Assembly: GCA_002495055.1 (NCBI GenBank)
Contig: DADR01000048.1
Span: 1 to 7,118 of the forward strand
Direction: 5' to 3'
DNA from: Methanoregula sp. UBA247
GTDB lineage: Archaea > Halobacteriota > Methanomicrobia > Methanomicrobiales > Methanospirillaceae
DNA: 7,118 nt
Shown: positions 1 through 5,000 of the stretch, piece by piece
Numbering within the stretch: the stretch's first letter is position 1
Layout: every line of letters begins with the position of its first letter
Made by a program: the position numbers and the translations under genes
The notes under the pieces: generated by a model
Told to the model about the DNA's origin: nothing
The model's database searches: none
The model's input: only the letters and a program-made list of their open reading frames with translations

Positions 1-1309
1 GGTCAATGGCAAAGGTTGGTTCCGGTATATTGTAGATAACCCCCGACATCTGCAGTTTGTCGTACCGGAATGCTTCTTCCAGCCGTTTCTGGTCCGATAG
101 TTCCTGGGCAACACCGAGATACCCGGTAATGACACCCTCCTCGTTGCGCATCACGGTCAGGGTTAGGTCAACCGGGATTTTTGTTCCGTCTTTTTTTACA
201 AAGGTCCACTCCCGTTCATCGCACCCGTTTGTTTTCGCCCGGGAAATAAAAGCGGCAAAACCGATCAGCGGTGATCCGCCTCCCGCGTCCGGCTGGCTGG
301 TGGGAGTTGCAAGCTCGGGTGCATGGAGGAACAGGAGGGGGGTCTCCTTTTCGATAATATCTTCTGCATAGTATCCCAGCATCCGCTCTGAACCCGTGTT
401 GAACATGGTCAGGATCCCTTCCGGGTCCGTAGCAAAGAGGCTGTACGTGGTCACGGCACCGAGCAGTTCCCCAAGACGTTCCTGTGTCTGCTTTAGTTCC
501 TGTTCTGCCAGGACACGCTCCGTGATATTCTCGACAGTCCCGTCGATCCAGGCCGGTTTCCCGTCCTCACTTTGTTTCACTTCAGCGGTGATCGAAGCCC
601 AGAGCGGTGACCCGTCGGTTTTCTTCAACCGGATTTTTTCAACCCGGGCAAAGCCGTTGTTGCTGAGTTCCTCCCGGATACGCCCCTCGTCCCGGATGTC
701 TGCAAAGATGCCGGCCGTGGTGATTTTCAGCAGATCCGTTAAGGACCCGCACCCGAACATGGAAAGAAACGCCGGATTTGCCCAGATAAACCTGCCCGGC
801 AGCTCGTGCGTCACGCGGAAGACACCAATAGTGAGGTTTTTCACAAGGGTCTGGTAGCGTTCTTCATTCTGACGGAGCATGCGTTCTATCTTTTTTCGCG
901 GTGTTATATCGACGAGGGTCAGGACGACCTTCCGGGTACCCGTGATCAGGTTCAGGCTGGCAGATACGTCCCGGACAAGACCATTCCTGTCAACAAACCC
1001 TAACGTGTATTGTGCCGGTGCCCAGCCCCCGAATTTGAGGTTCTCGTCAAGGTATTTTCTGGTTTTTTCTCTGTCCCTTATATGGACAAATTCCGTCCAT
1101 TGTTTCTTTTCCTCGATCTCACCGCGGGGATACCCGCTCAGCTCCTCGAACCTGCTGTTGGTAAGAAGGATGGTGGAGTCCTCCCCGATGACCACGGCCG
1201 GAATGCCCGACTGCTCGAAAATTCCCCGGTAGAGCTTTTCCGATTCTATGAGTTCTTCCGTGATCAGTGCGGTATTCGTGAGGCGCGGAGGAGATTTCTT
1301 GACGGTCAT
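1..1309 (-). CDS. Multi-PAS sensor protein, probable histidine kinase (N-terminal part, runs off left edge)
   Basis: I translated the minus strand from ATG at 1309 and found 436 residues without a stop to the window edge. Three PAS domains are visible: about residues 22-140, 148-266 and 277-411. A fourth begins near 417 (ending in PEPTFAID at the edge). Each ends in the usual PAS/PAC pattern, such as TLVDITPRKKIE, GTVENITERVLAEQEL and GVAQELSDQKRLEEAF, with 'KTDGSPLWAS' and 'KKDGTKIPVDLT' as the central PAC strands. There is no signal peptide or membrane segment in this part, so it is probably a cytosolic sensor. The start is supported by GGTGAT (minus strand of 1316-1321), 6 nt upstream. The frame is open further upstream to a stop near 1430 but has no ATG there. 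The output domain lies outside the window: histidine kinase is the usual partner of such arrays in methanogens, but that is inference. It is divergent from rbcL. Confidence 0.88.
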   Translation of the reverse strand, partial: MTVKKSPPRLTNTALITEELIESEKLYRGIFEQSGIPAVVIGEDSTILLTNSRFEELSGYPRGEIEEKKQWTEFVHIRDREKTRKYLDENLKFGGWAPAQYTLGFVDRNGLVRDVSASLNLITGTRKVVLTLVDITPRKKIERMLRQNEERYQTLVKNLTIGVFRVTHELPGRFIWANPAFLSMFGCGSLTDLLKITTAGIFADIRDEGRIREELSNNGFARVEKIRLKKTDGSPLWASITAEVKQSEDGKPAWIDGTVENITERVLAEQELKQTQERLGELLGAVTTYSLFATDPEGILTMFNTGSERMLGYYAEDIIEKETPLLFLHAPELATPTSQPDAGGGSPLIGFAAFISRAKTNGCDEREWTFVKKDGTKIPVDLTLTVMRNEEGVITGYLGVAQELSDQKRLEEAFRYDKLQMSGVIYNIPEPTFAID

Positions 1310-1315
1310 GAGGAT

Positions 1316-1321
1316 ATCACC
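1316..1321 (-). promoter_or_regulatory. Shine-Dalgarno site of the PAS sensor gene
   Basis: GGTGAT on the minus strand, 6 nt before the ATG at 1309, matches the archaeal 16S 3' end (complement of ATCACC). It decides between this ATG and the open frame that continues upstream without an ATG. Confidence 0.6.
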
Positions 1322-1393
1322 ACGGTTGTCCTGCACTGCAAACGCCAGGTATGCGGGCGGCTCATTGTGTTGAGAATTAATGAAAAACCCACC

Positions 1394-1401
1394 AATAAAT
1401 A
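1394..1401. promoter_or_regulatory. Candidate TATA element between the divergent sensor and rbcL genes
   Basis: AATAAATA (plus) / TATTTATT (minus) is the best AT-rich core in the 239-bp divergent region. Read on plus, it would place a start of transcription near 1423, giving an rbcL leader of about 125 nt that contains both hairpins below. Read on minus, it would place a start near 1371, giving a sensor leader of about 60 nt. It is a short match to a loose consensus, so this is tentative. Confidence 0.35.
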
Positions 1402-1441
1402 GATTGTCAAAGATCCTACCAGATGATCGTCAGAACATCGT

Positions 1442-1474
1442 GGGAGAAACCGGCAGGTGGTTCCGGTGTCTCCC
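1442..1474 (+). promoter_or_regulatory. Long hairpin upstream of rbcL (stem 12 bp, 11 paired)
   Basis: GGGAGAAACCGG (1442-1453) and CCGGTGTCTCCC (1463-1474) form a 12-position stem with one A-G mismatch and a 9-nt loop (CAGGTGGTT). It begins 107 bp before the rbcL ATG. It could be an RNA leader structure or a protein-binding dyad on the DNA. The loop carries AGGTG, the same motif as the 5' arm of the next hairpin. Confidence 0.6.
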
Positions 1475-1477
1475 CAT

Positions 1478-1513
1478 AAGGTGATGACAGGGCGGTCGAT
1501 CCTCACCTTTTTT
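1478..1513 (+). terminator. Terminator/attenuator-like hairpin plus T6 in the rbcL leader
   Basis: AAGGTGA (1478-1484) pairs with TCACCTT (1503-1509), and a T6 run covers 1508-1513. Inside the arms, GAC (1486-1488) can also pair with GTC (1495-1497). A stem running into a U tract has the form of an intrinsic terminator. No plus-strand gene lies upstream for it to terminate, and it stands 35 bp before the rbcL start, so a leader attenuator or the 3' end of a short leader RNA are the possible readings. The T run alone could also act as an archaeal U-tract terminator. Confidence 0.4.
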
Positions 1514-1548
1514 GCCCGGCACTGCCTTTAGCATGTACAGGAACAACT

Positions 1549-2841
1549 ATGACAATTGACTGGTACAAGGAATTTGTCGATCTGAAGTACGAACCGGCAA
1601 AGGACGATCTTGTCTGCCTCTTCTATTTTGAACCTGCCGCTGGTGTGAGCGGGAAAGAGGCTGCAGGGCGGATTGCCTCGGAGAGCTCGACTGGCACCTG
1701 GACTACCCTTTTTACCATGCCGCCGCGGATGAAGGCACTGGAAGCGACCGCGTTTGATATCGAGGGCAATGTCGTGAAAGTCGCGTACCCGATCGAGCTC
1801 TGGGAAGAAGGCAATGCCGTCCAGCTGCTGAGCGGGATCGCGGGGAATATCTTCGGCATGAAAGCGGTGAGGAACCTCCGGCTGATCGATGCCTCGCTGC
1901 CCCCGGCCTACCTGAAGCATTTCAAAGGCCCGCACTTCGGCAACGAGGGGATCCGGAAGATGATGAAGGTCCGGGGCCGGCCGCTGACCGGTGCCGTGCC
2001 CAAGCCCAAGATCGGTTTTACGGCAAAGGAGCATGCCGAAGTCGGGTACGAGACCTGGATGGGCGGCTTTGATTTCGTGAAGGACGACGAGAACCTCACA
2101 TCGGTCTCGTTCAACCGCTTTGACGACCGGGTGAAGTTCATGACAAAACTCCGGGACAAGGCGGAGAAGGAGACCGGCGACAAGAAGTCCGCGTTCCTGA
2201 ATATCACCGCCGATATCGAGACCATGAAGAAGAGGGCGGACCTGCTGAAGGAGAACGGCTGGAACTATGCGATGATCGATGTGGTTGTTGCAGGGACTGC
2301 CAGTGTCATGACCATGCGGGACTACTGCTCCGATCTCGGCTTGGCGATCCATGCGCACCGGGCTATGCATGCGGCATTTGACCGGAACAGGAAGCACGGG
2401 CTCACGATGCAGTTCCTCGCAAAACTCATGCGGCTTATCGGCGTCAGCCAGATCCATACCGGTACCGCGGTGGGAAAACTGGTTGGAACGAAAAAGGAAG
2501 CCATGCTGCTTGCCGATGTCCTGCGCGAAAAAAAGACCAATGGTATTGAGCACATGGCACTTGACCAGGACTGGGGCTTACTAAAAAGTGCATTCCCGGC
2601 ATCATCCGGAGGCCTGCATCCCGGACTTGTTCCCGAAGTGCTGGACATCTACGGCACCGAACTGGTGCTGCTCGTGAGTGGCGGCATCCACGGCCACCCA
2701 AAGGGAACGCGGGCGGGTGCGATTGCGACCATGCAGGCGATTGAGGCATGGCAGGAAGGCATCATGCTTGACGAGAAAGCAAAGAATGCACAGGAACTTA
2801 GCGAAGCACTCGGGAAGTGGGGATACTATAAGCCGAAGTGA
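1549..2841 (+). CDS. rbcL: Ribulose-bisphosphate carboxylase, form III (archaeal RuBisCO large subunit)
   Basis: The 430-residue protein has the usual form III length. It carboxylates ribulose 1,5-bisphosphate to two 3-phosphoglycerates in the cytosol; in archaea this serves nucleotide (AMP) salvage or, with phosphoribulokinase, a reductive hexulose-phosphate route. All key residues are present. N-terminal: E45, T50, W51 and N100. KPK with K152 and K154. Carbamylation and magnesium site GGFDFVKDDEN with K178, D180 and E181. HRAMH with H270 and R271. H303, then loop 6 GTAVGKL with K310. S353 in SSGGLH, and the phosphate-binding SGGIHGHP near 377-384. It is therefore predicted active rather than a form IV RuBisCO-like protein. 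The first ATG (1549) is used; the Shine-Dalgarno is poor (only AGGA near 1539-1542). No small subunit, AMP phosphorylase or ribose-1,5-bisphosphate isomerase gene is adjacent. Confidence 0.97.
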   Translation: MTIDWYKEFVDLKYEPAKDDLVCLFYFEPAAGVSGKEAAGRIASESSTGTWTTLFTMPPRMKALEATAFDIEGNVVKVAYPIELWEEGNAVQLLSGIAGNIFGMKAVRNLRLIDASLPPAYLKHFKGPHFGNEGIRKMMKVRGRPLTGAVPKPKIGFTAKEHAEVGYETWMGGFDFVKDDENLTSVSFNRFDDRVKFMTKLRDKAEKETGDKKSAFLNITADIETMKKRADLLKENGWNYAMIDVVVAGTASVMTMRDYCSDLGLAIHAHRAMHAAFDRNRKHGLTMQFLAKLMRLIGVSQIHTGTAVGKLVGTKKEAMLLADVLREKKTNGIEHMALDQDWGLLKSAFPASSGGLHPGLVPEVLDIYGTELVLLVSGGIHGHPKGTRAGAIATMQAIEAWQEGIMLDEKAKNAQELSEALGKWGYYKPK

Positions 2842-2886
2842 ACCGGGTCAGACATTCCCCTGCAGATTTCCACCATCCCCAAACTA

Positions 2887-2894
2887 TTTTTTTT
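2887..2894 (+). terminator. U-tract terminator of rbcL
   Basis: Eight consecutive Ts lie 45 bp after the rbcL stop codon, in a generally T-rich context. This is the usual form of an archaeal terminator, and there is no convincing hairpin before it. Confidence 0.5.
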
Positions 2895-3017
2895 ATACTT
2901 CCGGCTGGTATGAATACCATCCCGTGATTATGAATAGCATCTGCGAAGAATAACCCCTATTTACACGTTAGCAGAACGTTCCTTCACGTTTACGAGATGT
3001 AATCTGTATACCTAACT

Positions 3018-3209
3018 TCACTGCATAGGCATAGTCAGCACTGATATGTGGGCATAACCCGTTTCGCCAGATACGATTTGCCAGCGATTTGGAGCCACCC
3101 GATCCCCATATCTCTTAACAAAATCGCCTAATGTGGGGGTATAATCCCGGCAAAATGTTGGAGGCAATTCTAATCCTATACCCAAAAGAAGGGTAGATGG
3201 TTGTAAGTG
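3018..3209 (-). pseudogene. Possible decayed coding remnant, unrecognised
   Basis: The minus-strand frame is open for 63 codons from after a TGA (3210-3212) to a TGA at 3018-3020. It has no ATG near its beginning; the only methionines are at its C-terminal end. The translation is protein-like in composition, for example PTLGDFVKRYGDRVAPN followed by GETGYAHISVLTMP, with the expected alternation of charged and hydrophobic residues. I cannot assign a family. Without a start codon or Shine-Dalgarno it is best read as the 3' remnant of a broken gene, or as a chance open frame. Confidence 0.25.
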
Positions 3210-3239
3210 TCAAATTCATGTTTATAGGCAGAAGCGCAA

Positions 3240-3362
3240 TTATTTCAATCTGGTAGTCGTGCTTTCGGGCATACGCATCTCTTCATGGTCACGACCAGAC
3301 TCTTTGACAGGTTCTGAACCTAAACAAAACGGGCCATGCTCATCTATGAGCCAGTGATTCAC
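3240..3362 (-). CDS. Possible 40-aa small ORF or gene fragment, GTG start
   Basis: From GTG at 3362 the minus strand encodes 40 residues (begins VNHWLIDEHGPFCLGSEP, ends STTTRLK) to a TAA at 3240-3242. The sequence is hydrophilic and not low-complexity, but the Shine-Dalgarno is weak (only CAGG upstream) and I recognise no family. It lies directly upstream of the other remnant in the same orientation, so both could be pieces of one broken gene. Two perfect palindromes overlap it, which could instead mean the region is regulatory. Confidence 0.2.
   Translation of the reverse strand: MNHWLIDEHGPFCLGSEPVKESGRDHEEMRMPESTTTRLK
3309..3321. repeat. Perfect palindrome AGGTTC-T-GAACCT
   Basis: Two 6-bp half-sites in perfect inverted orientation with a 1-bp spacer. 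The spacer is too short for an RNA loop, so a dimeric protein-binding site is the more natural reading if it is functional. Confidence 0.4.
3338..3351. repeat. Perfect palindrome GCTCAT-CT-ATGAGC
   Basis: Two perfect 6-bp inverted half-sites separated by 2 bp, only 16 bp from the previous palindrome and about 100 bp beyond the 3' end of pdaD. The sequence is unrelated to that of its neighbour. Confidence 0.4.
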
Positions 3363-3425
3363 GCGGCCTGACTGTAAGCGAAAGGACTGGAATTATTCGA
3401 GTTTTTAGTATGCAACTGAACCACA

Positions 3426-3445
3426 CAGAAATAATAAAAATTAAA
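3426..3445 (-). terminator. U-rich terminator of pdaD
   Basis: On the minus strand, starting 7 nt after the pdaD stop, the sequence is T-rich (TTTAATTTTTATTATTTCTG), consistent with an archaeal U-tract terminator. No stable hairpin precedes it. Confidence 0.45.
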
Positions 3446-3452
3446 CCGACTG

Positions 3453-3995
3453 TCAGAGGAGAACCGCGACCGCAATAACGGTTGTCCAGCAGCCGTTCTT
3501 GTCCCCTTCCGCCGACTGGCAGGTGTGTTGTGTCCTGATGATCTTCCCGCTTGCCTTGTAGATCTGTTCGCGTTCCTGCCATGCAAGACTGGCATCGAAC
3601 TTTATGCCAAGGGTGGTGGCAAGCATCGTTGCAGCCAGATCTTCAGCATATTCCCCGGTCTTTTCCTGTGTTTCTCCATACGCGTGGTGTTCCGAGAGAT
3701 ACCCGTATTCTTCGGCTCCTTTCGGAAGGGCAAGACCAATTGCTGCTGATACCAGGCGATTGGGTTCTTTTGTGTCATTCCGTGCCATAACGCAGAACGT
3801 GATCCCTCCCGGACGGAGTTGTGCCAGGCCATCGGATTTGCAGACCTGTTTGCAATCGGGGGGAAAGATACTCGAAACGTACACGATATTGCATTTTTCT
3901 ATCCCGGCCCTTCGCAATGCCAGCTCATAGGAGGCAAGGCGGTCCTTATGCACACCCACCCCTTTGGTGAAAAAGATCCTTGTCGGAACAAACAT
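3453..3995 (-). CDS. pdaD: Pyruvoyl-dependent arginine decarboxylase
   Basis: The 180-aa protein decarboxylates arginine to agmatine, the first step of archaeal polyamine synthesis and the source of agmatine for agmatidine in tRNA-Ile. The proenzyme cleaves itself within a Ser-Ser bond to make the pyruvoyl cofactor. Here the site is YVSSIFPP, with cleavage expected between S41 and S42 to give a short beta and a longer alpha chain. N36 lies six residues before S42, as the conserved Asn does in the Methanocaldococcus enzyme, and the general acid/base Glu is probably E102 in YLSEHHAYGE. The ATG at 3995 fits the family N-terminus; the Shine-Dalgarno is weak (GTGA or GGGGAT). The gene stands alone, with its own terminator and an inverted repeat in the leader. 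The C-terminal residues (about 160-180) are somewhat longer than in the shortest homologues. Confidence 0.93.
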   Translation of the reverse strand: MFVPTRIFFTKGVGVHKDRLASYELALRRAGIEKCNIVYVSSIFPPDCKQVCKSDGLAQLRPGGITFCVMARNDTKEPNRLVSAAIGLALPKGAEEYGYLSEHHAYGETQEKTGEYAEDLAATMLATTLGIKFDASLAWQEREQIYKASGKIIRTQHTCQSAEGDKNGCWTTVIAVAVLL

Positions 3996-4013
3996 AGTTT
4001 TTCACTATCCCCA

Positions 4014-4046
4014 GTTCACCTTTTTTTAGGTATTGGTCTGGTGAAC
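4014..4046 (-). promoter_or_regulatory. Inverted repeat in the pdaD leader
   Basis: GTTCACC (4014-4020) and GGTGAAC (4040-4046) are perfect 7-bp inverted repeats with a 19-bp spacer, ending 18 bp before the pdaD start. On the minus strand a TATA-like GTTTATGG lies just upstream (4073-4080), which would place the repeat at or just after the start of transcription. It could be an operator or a leader hairpin; the 3' arm on the mRNA is GGTGAAC, which resembles a Shine-Dalgarno but is too far from the ATG. Confidence 0.4.
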
Positions 4047-4350
4047 AATGAATTGAGAGAATCACGAGTTCCCATAAACCAGGCAGATCTTTTCGTGATT
4101 GAGTACCCGAAAGGTAAGAAATACGGAGATGCAACGGCATCCAGTCGTGAATTACTACCAACGAGAGACGGGTATTAAATCCATGAGGGATTGCCAAAAT
4201 AAATCCTGCCGATAAGGGGAATGCACCACTTCATCGCACGAATCATCAATGGTATGATCAGTGAAGTCGGATGAAAAATCCTTTCATCTCATGATCGCAT
4301 CAGAGAATGACATCGGGTACCGGAGTGGTTCCGCGTTCTTTGAAATTGCC
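4047..4350. other. Intergenic stretch, no gene seen
   Basis: Between pdaD and the next operon no frame looks coding. The one clear structure is a short hairpin, GATGAAA/TTTCATC (4270-4276 and 4282-4288, loop of 5 nt), not followed by Ts. I found no tRNA and no convincing C/D or H/ACA guide RNA boxes. Confidence 0.5.
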
Positions 4351-4352
4351 CT

Positions 4353-4397
4353 TACCAAAGTTATTAAGTAATTATGCGCATATGAGTAATATTGGTA
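4353..4397 (+). promoter_or_regulatory. Promoter/operator region of the COG1433-Mrp operon
   Basis: TTATTAAGTA (4361-4370) is a plausible TATA region that would start transcription near 4392, about 30 nt before the first ORF. A perfect 10-bp palindrome TATGCGCATA (4373-4382) lies just after it, and 6-bp inverted repeats TACCAA (4353-4358) and TTGGTA (4392-4397) flank the whole segment. A repressor site between the TATA box and the transcription start is common in archaea, so regulation at this point is a reasonable inference. Confidence 0.45.
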
Positions 4398-4420
4398 CTT
4401 GAGGTGCCAGGAGAACAGTG

Positions 4421-4510
4421 ATGCTGGAAAAAAATCTGGCAGGATCCGATGGAAAAGGTCCGGCGAGCAGCAGCTGCCCTCCCAGAAGAACAAATTTTTT
4501 CGAGGTTTAA
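4421..4510 (+). CDS. Small ORF (29 aa) leading the COG1433-Mrp operon
   Basis: ATG at 4421 opens a 29-codon frame ending in TAA at 4508-4510. The Shine-Dalgarno AGGAG (4409-4413) is strong, with ideal 7-nt spacing, and stronger than that of most genes here. The peptide begins MLEKNLAGSDGKGP and ends SCPPRRTNFFEV; it has one cysteine, in a CPPRR context. The stop lies 2 nt before the next ATG, and the next gene's GAGGT overlaps the last codons, so the two are probably translationally coupled. I recognise no family. It may be a real small protein or a leader peptide that tunes translation of the gene behind it. Confidence 0.5.
   Translation: MLEKNLAGSDGKGPASSSCPPRRTNFFEV
4502..4506 (+). promoter_or_regulatory. 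Shine-Dalgarno fixing the COG1433 start
   Basis: GAGGT stands 6 nt before ATG 4513. This, and the homology beginning at MKVAIAKEGD, rejects an upstream in-frame TTG at 4399 that would add 38 non-homologous residues. Confidence 0.7.
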
Positions 4511-4512
4511 TC

Positions 4513-4872
4513 ATGAAAGTTGCAATCGCAAAAGAAGGAGATTCCGTGTCGGAGCATTTCGGACACTGTACTGAATATGCAGTCTTCAATATCGAAAATT
4601 TAAAGATCAAGTCACGGGAAATTCTCAAGAGCCCAGGGCACGAACCGGGGAAACTGCCGGTATTCCTTGCCGGGCATAAAATCACGCACGTCCTTGCAGG
4701 TGGTATGGGTCCCCGGGCAGTGGATCTGTTCTGCGAAAATAATATCGAGGTTTTCCTTGGAATACGGGGTGAAATCGAGACCGTAGTTAAGGATTTCATG
4801 GCAGGAAAGATCGCACAGGGTGAGAGCAGCTGTACCCACGGGGAAGAGGGGCACGAGTGTGGCGGGCATTAA
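4513..4872 (+). CDS. NifX/NafY-like (COG1433) metal-cofactor-binding protein
   Basis: The 119-residue protein matches the dinitrogenase iron-molybdenum cofactor biosynthesis fold (ribonuclease H-like, about 100-120 aa). It starts MKVAIAKEGDSVSEHFGHC with the family's HFGHC (H15-C19), has the central AGGMGPRA turn (62-69) and ends the fold near FMAGKI (95-100). The tail is rich in Cys and His (C107, H109, H114, C116, H119) and may bind metal. The family includes NifX, NafY, the molybdenum-copper orange protein and many archaeal members of unknown role, so a nitrogenase function should not be assumed; no nif gene is in the window. The next gene encodes an Mrp/NBP35 ATPase, a partnership also seen in orange-protein gene clusters, which suggests the pair handles an iron-sulfur or metal-sulfur cluster. 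Confidence 0.88.
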   Translation: MKVAIAKEGDSVSEHFGHCTEYAVFNIENLKIKSREILKSPGHEPGKLPVFLAGHKITHVLAGGMGPRAVDLFCENNIEVFLGIRGEIETVVKDFMAGKIAQGESSCTHGEEGHECGGH

Positions 4873-4932
4873 TCCCCGTAACTCCACGCAATTCCTGCAG
4901 ATATGATGATACATTGAAATTCCCGGATAAAC

Positions 4933-4970
4933 GAGGCCGTGCAGTCGGGTAATCGCCCGGGGGCGGCCTC
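4933..4970 (+). promoter_or_regulatory. GC-rich two-part hairpin between the COG1433 and mrp genes
   Basis: GAGGCCG (4933-4939) pairs perfectly with CGGCCTC (4964-4970); inside it CGGG (4946-4949) pairs with CCCG (4956-4959) around a 6-nt loop. There is no U tract after it, so it is a poor terminator. It begins 60 bp after the upstream stop codon and ends 30 bp before the mrp start. It could be an mRNA processing or stabilising element that sets different levels for the two genes. Confidence 0.5.
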
Positions 4971-5000
4971 TCAACAGTAAATCATACGATACTGATAATT

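Larger units (their letters stand above)
2895..3452. other. Intergenic stretch without a confident gene, lower GC than flanks
   Basis: About 560 bp between the rbcL terminator and pdaD. No frame has an ATG-initiated gene of reasonable length. It holds two weak minus-strand open frames (3018-3209 and 3240-3362, listed separately), a GGGTATA/TATACCC inverted repeat (3137-3143 and 3177-3183), a bulged 9-bp stem (3250-3261 with 3290-3298) and two perfect short palindromes (3309-3321, 3338-3351). The look is of decayed or regulatory DNA. Confidence 0.5.

Noticed and set aside
57..1402. Plus-strand open frames of 65-153 codons over the PAS sensor
   Set aside because: All are shadows of the minus-strand PAS gene, whose three domains account for the same DNA.
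1484..1531. 15-codon upstream ORF in the rbcL leader (MTGRSILTFFARHCL)
   Set aside because: Its GGTG directly abuts the ATG, leaving no Shine-Dalgarno spacing, and the same bases are better explained by the second hairpin; kept only as a weak leader-peptide possibility.
1528..2553. 341-codon open frame on the minus strand opposite rbcL
   Set aside because: It lies entirely antisense to a RuBisCO gene with full motif conservation; its translation is rich in His, Arg and Pro with no recognisable motif, as expected from the reverse complement of GC-biased codons.
3305..3325. tRNA T-arm-like AGGTTCTGAACCT
   Set aside because: No acceptor, D or anticodon arms can be built around it; the match is only the palindrome itself.
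4399..4512. TTG-initiated N-terminal extension of the COG1433 protein
   Set aside because: The family begins at MKVAIA, ATG 4513 has its own GAGGT, and the upstream DNA is better explained by the 29-aa ORF.
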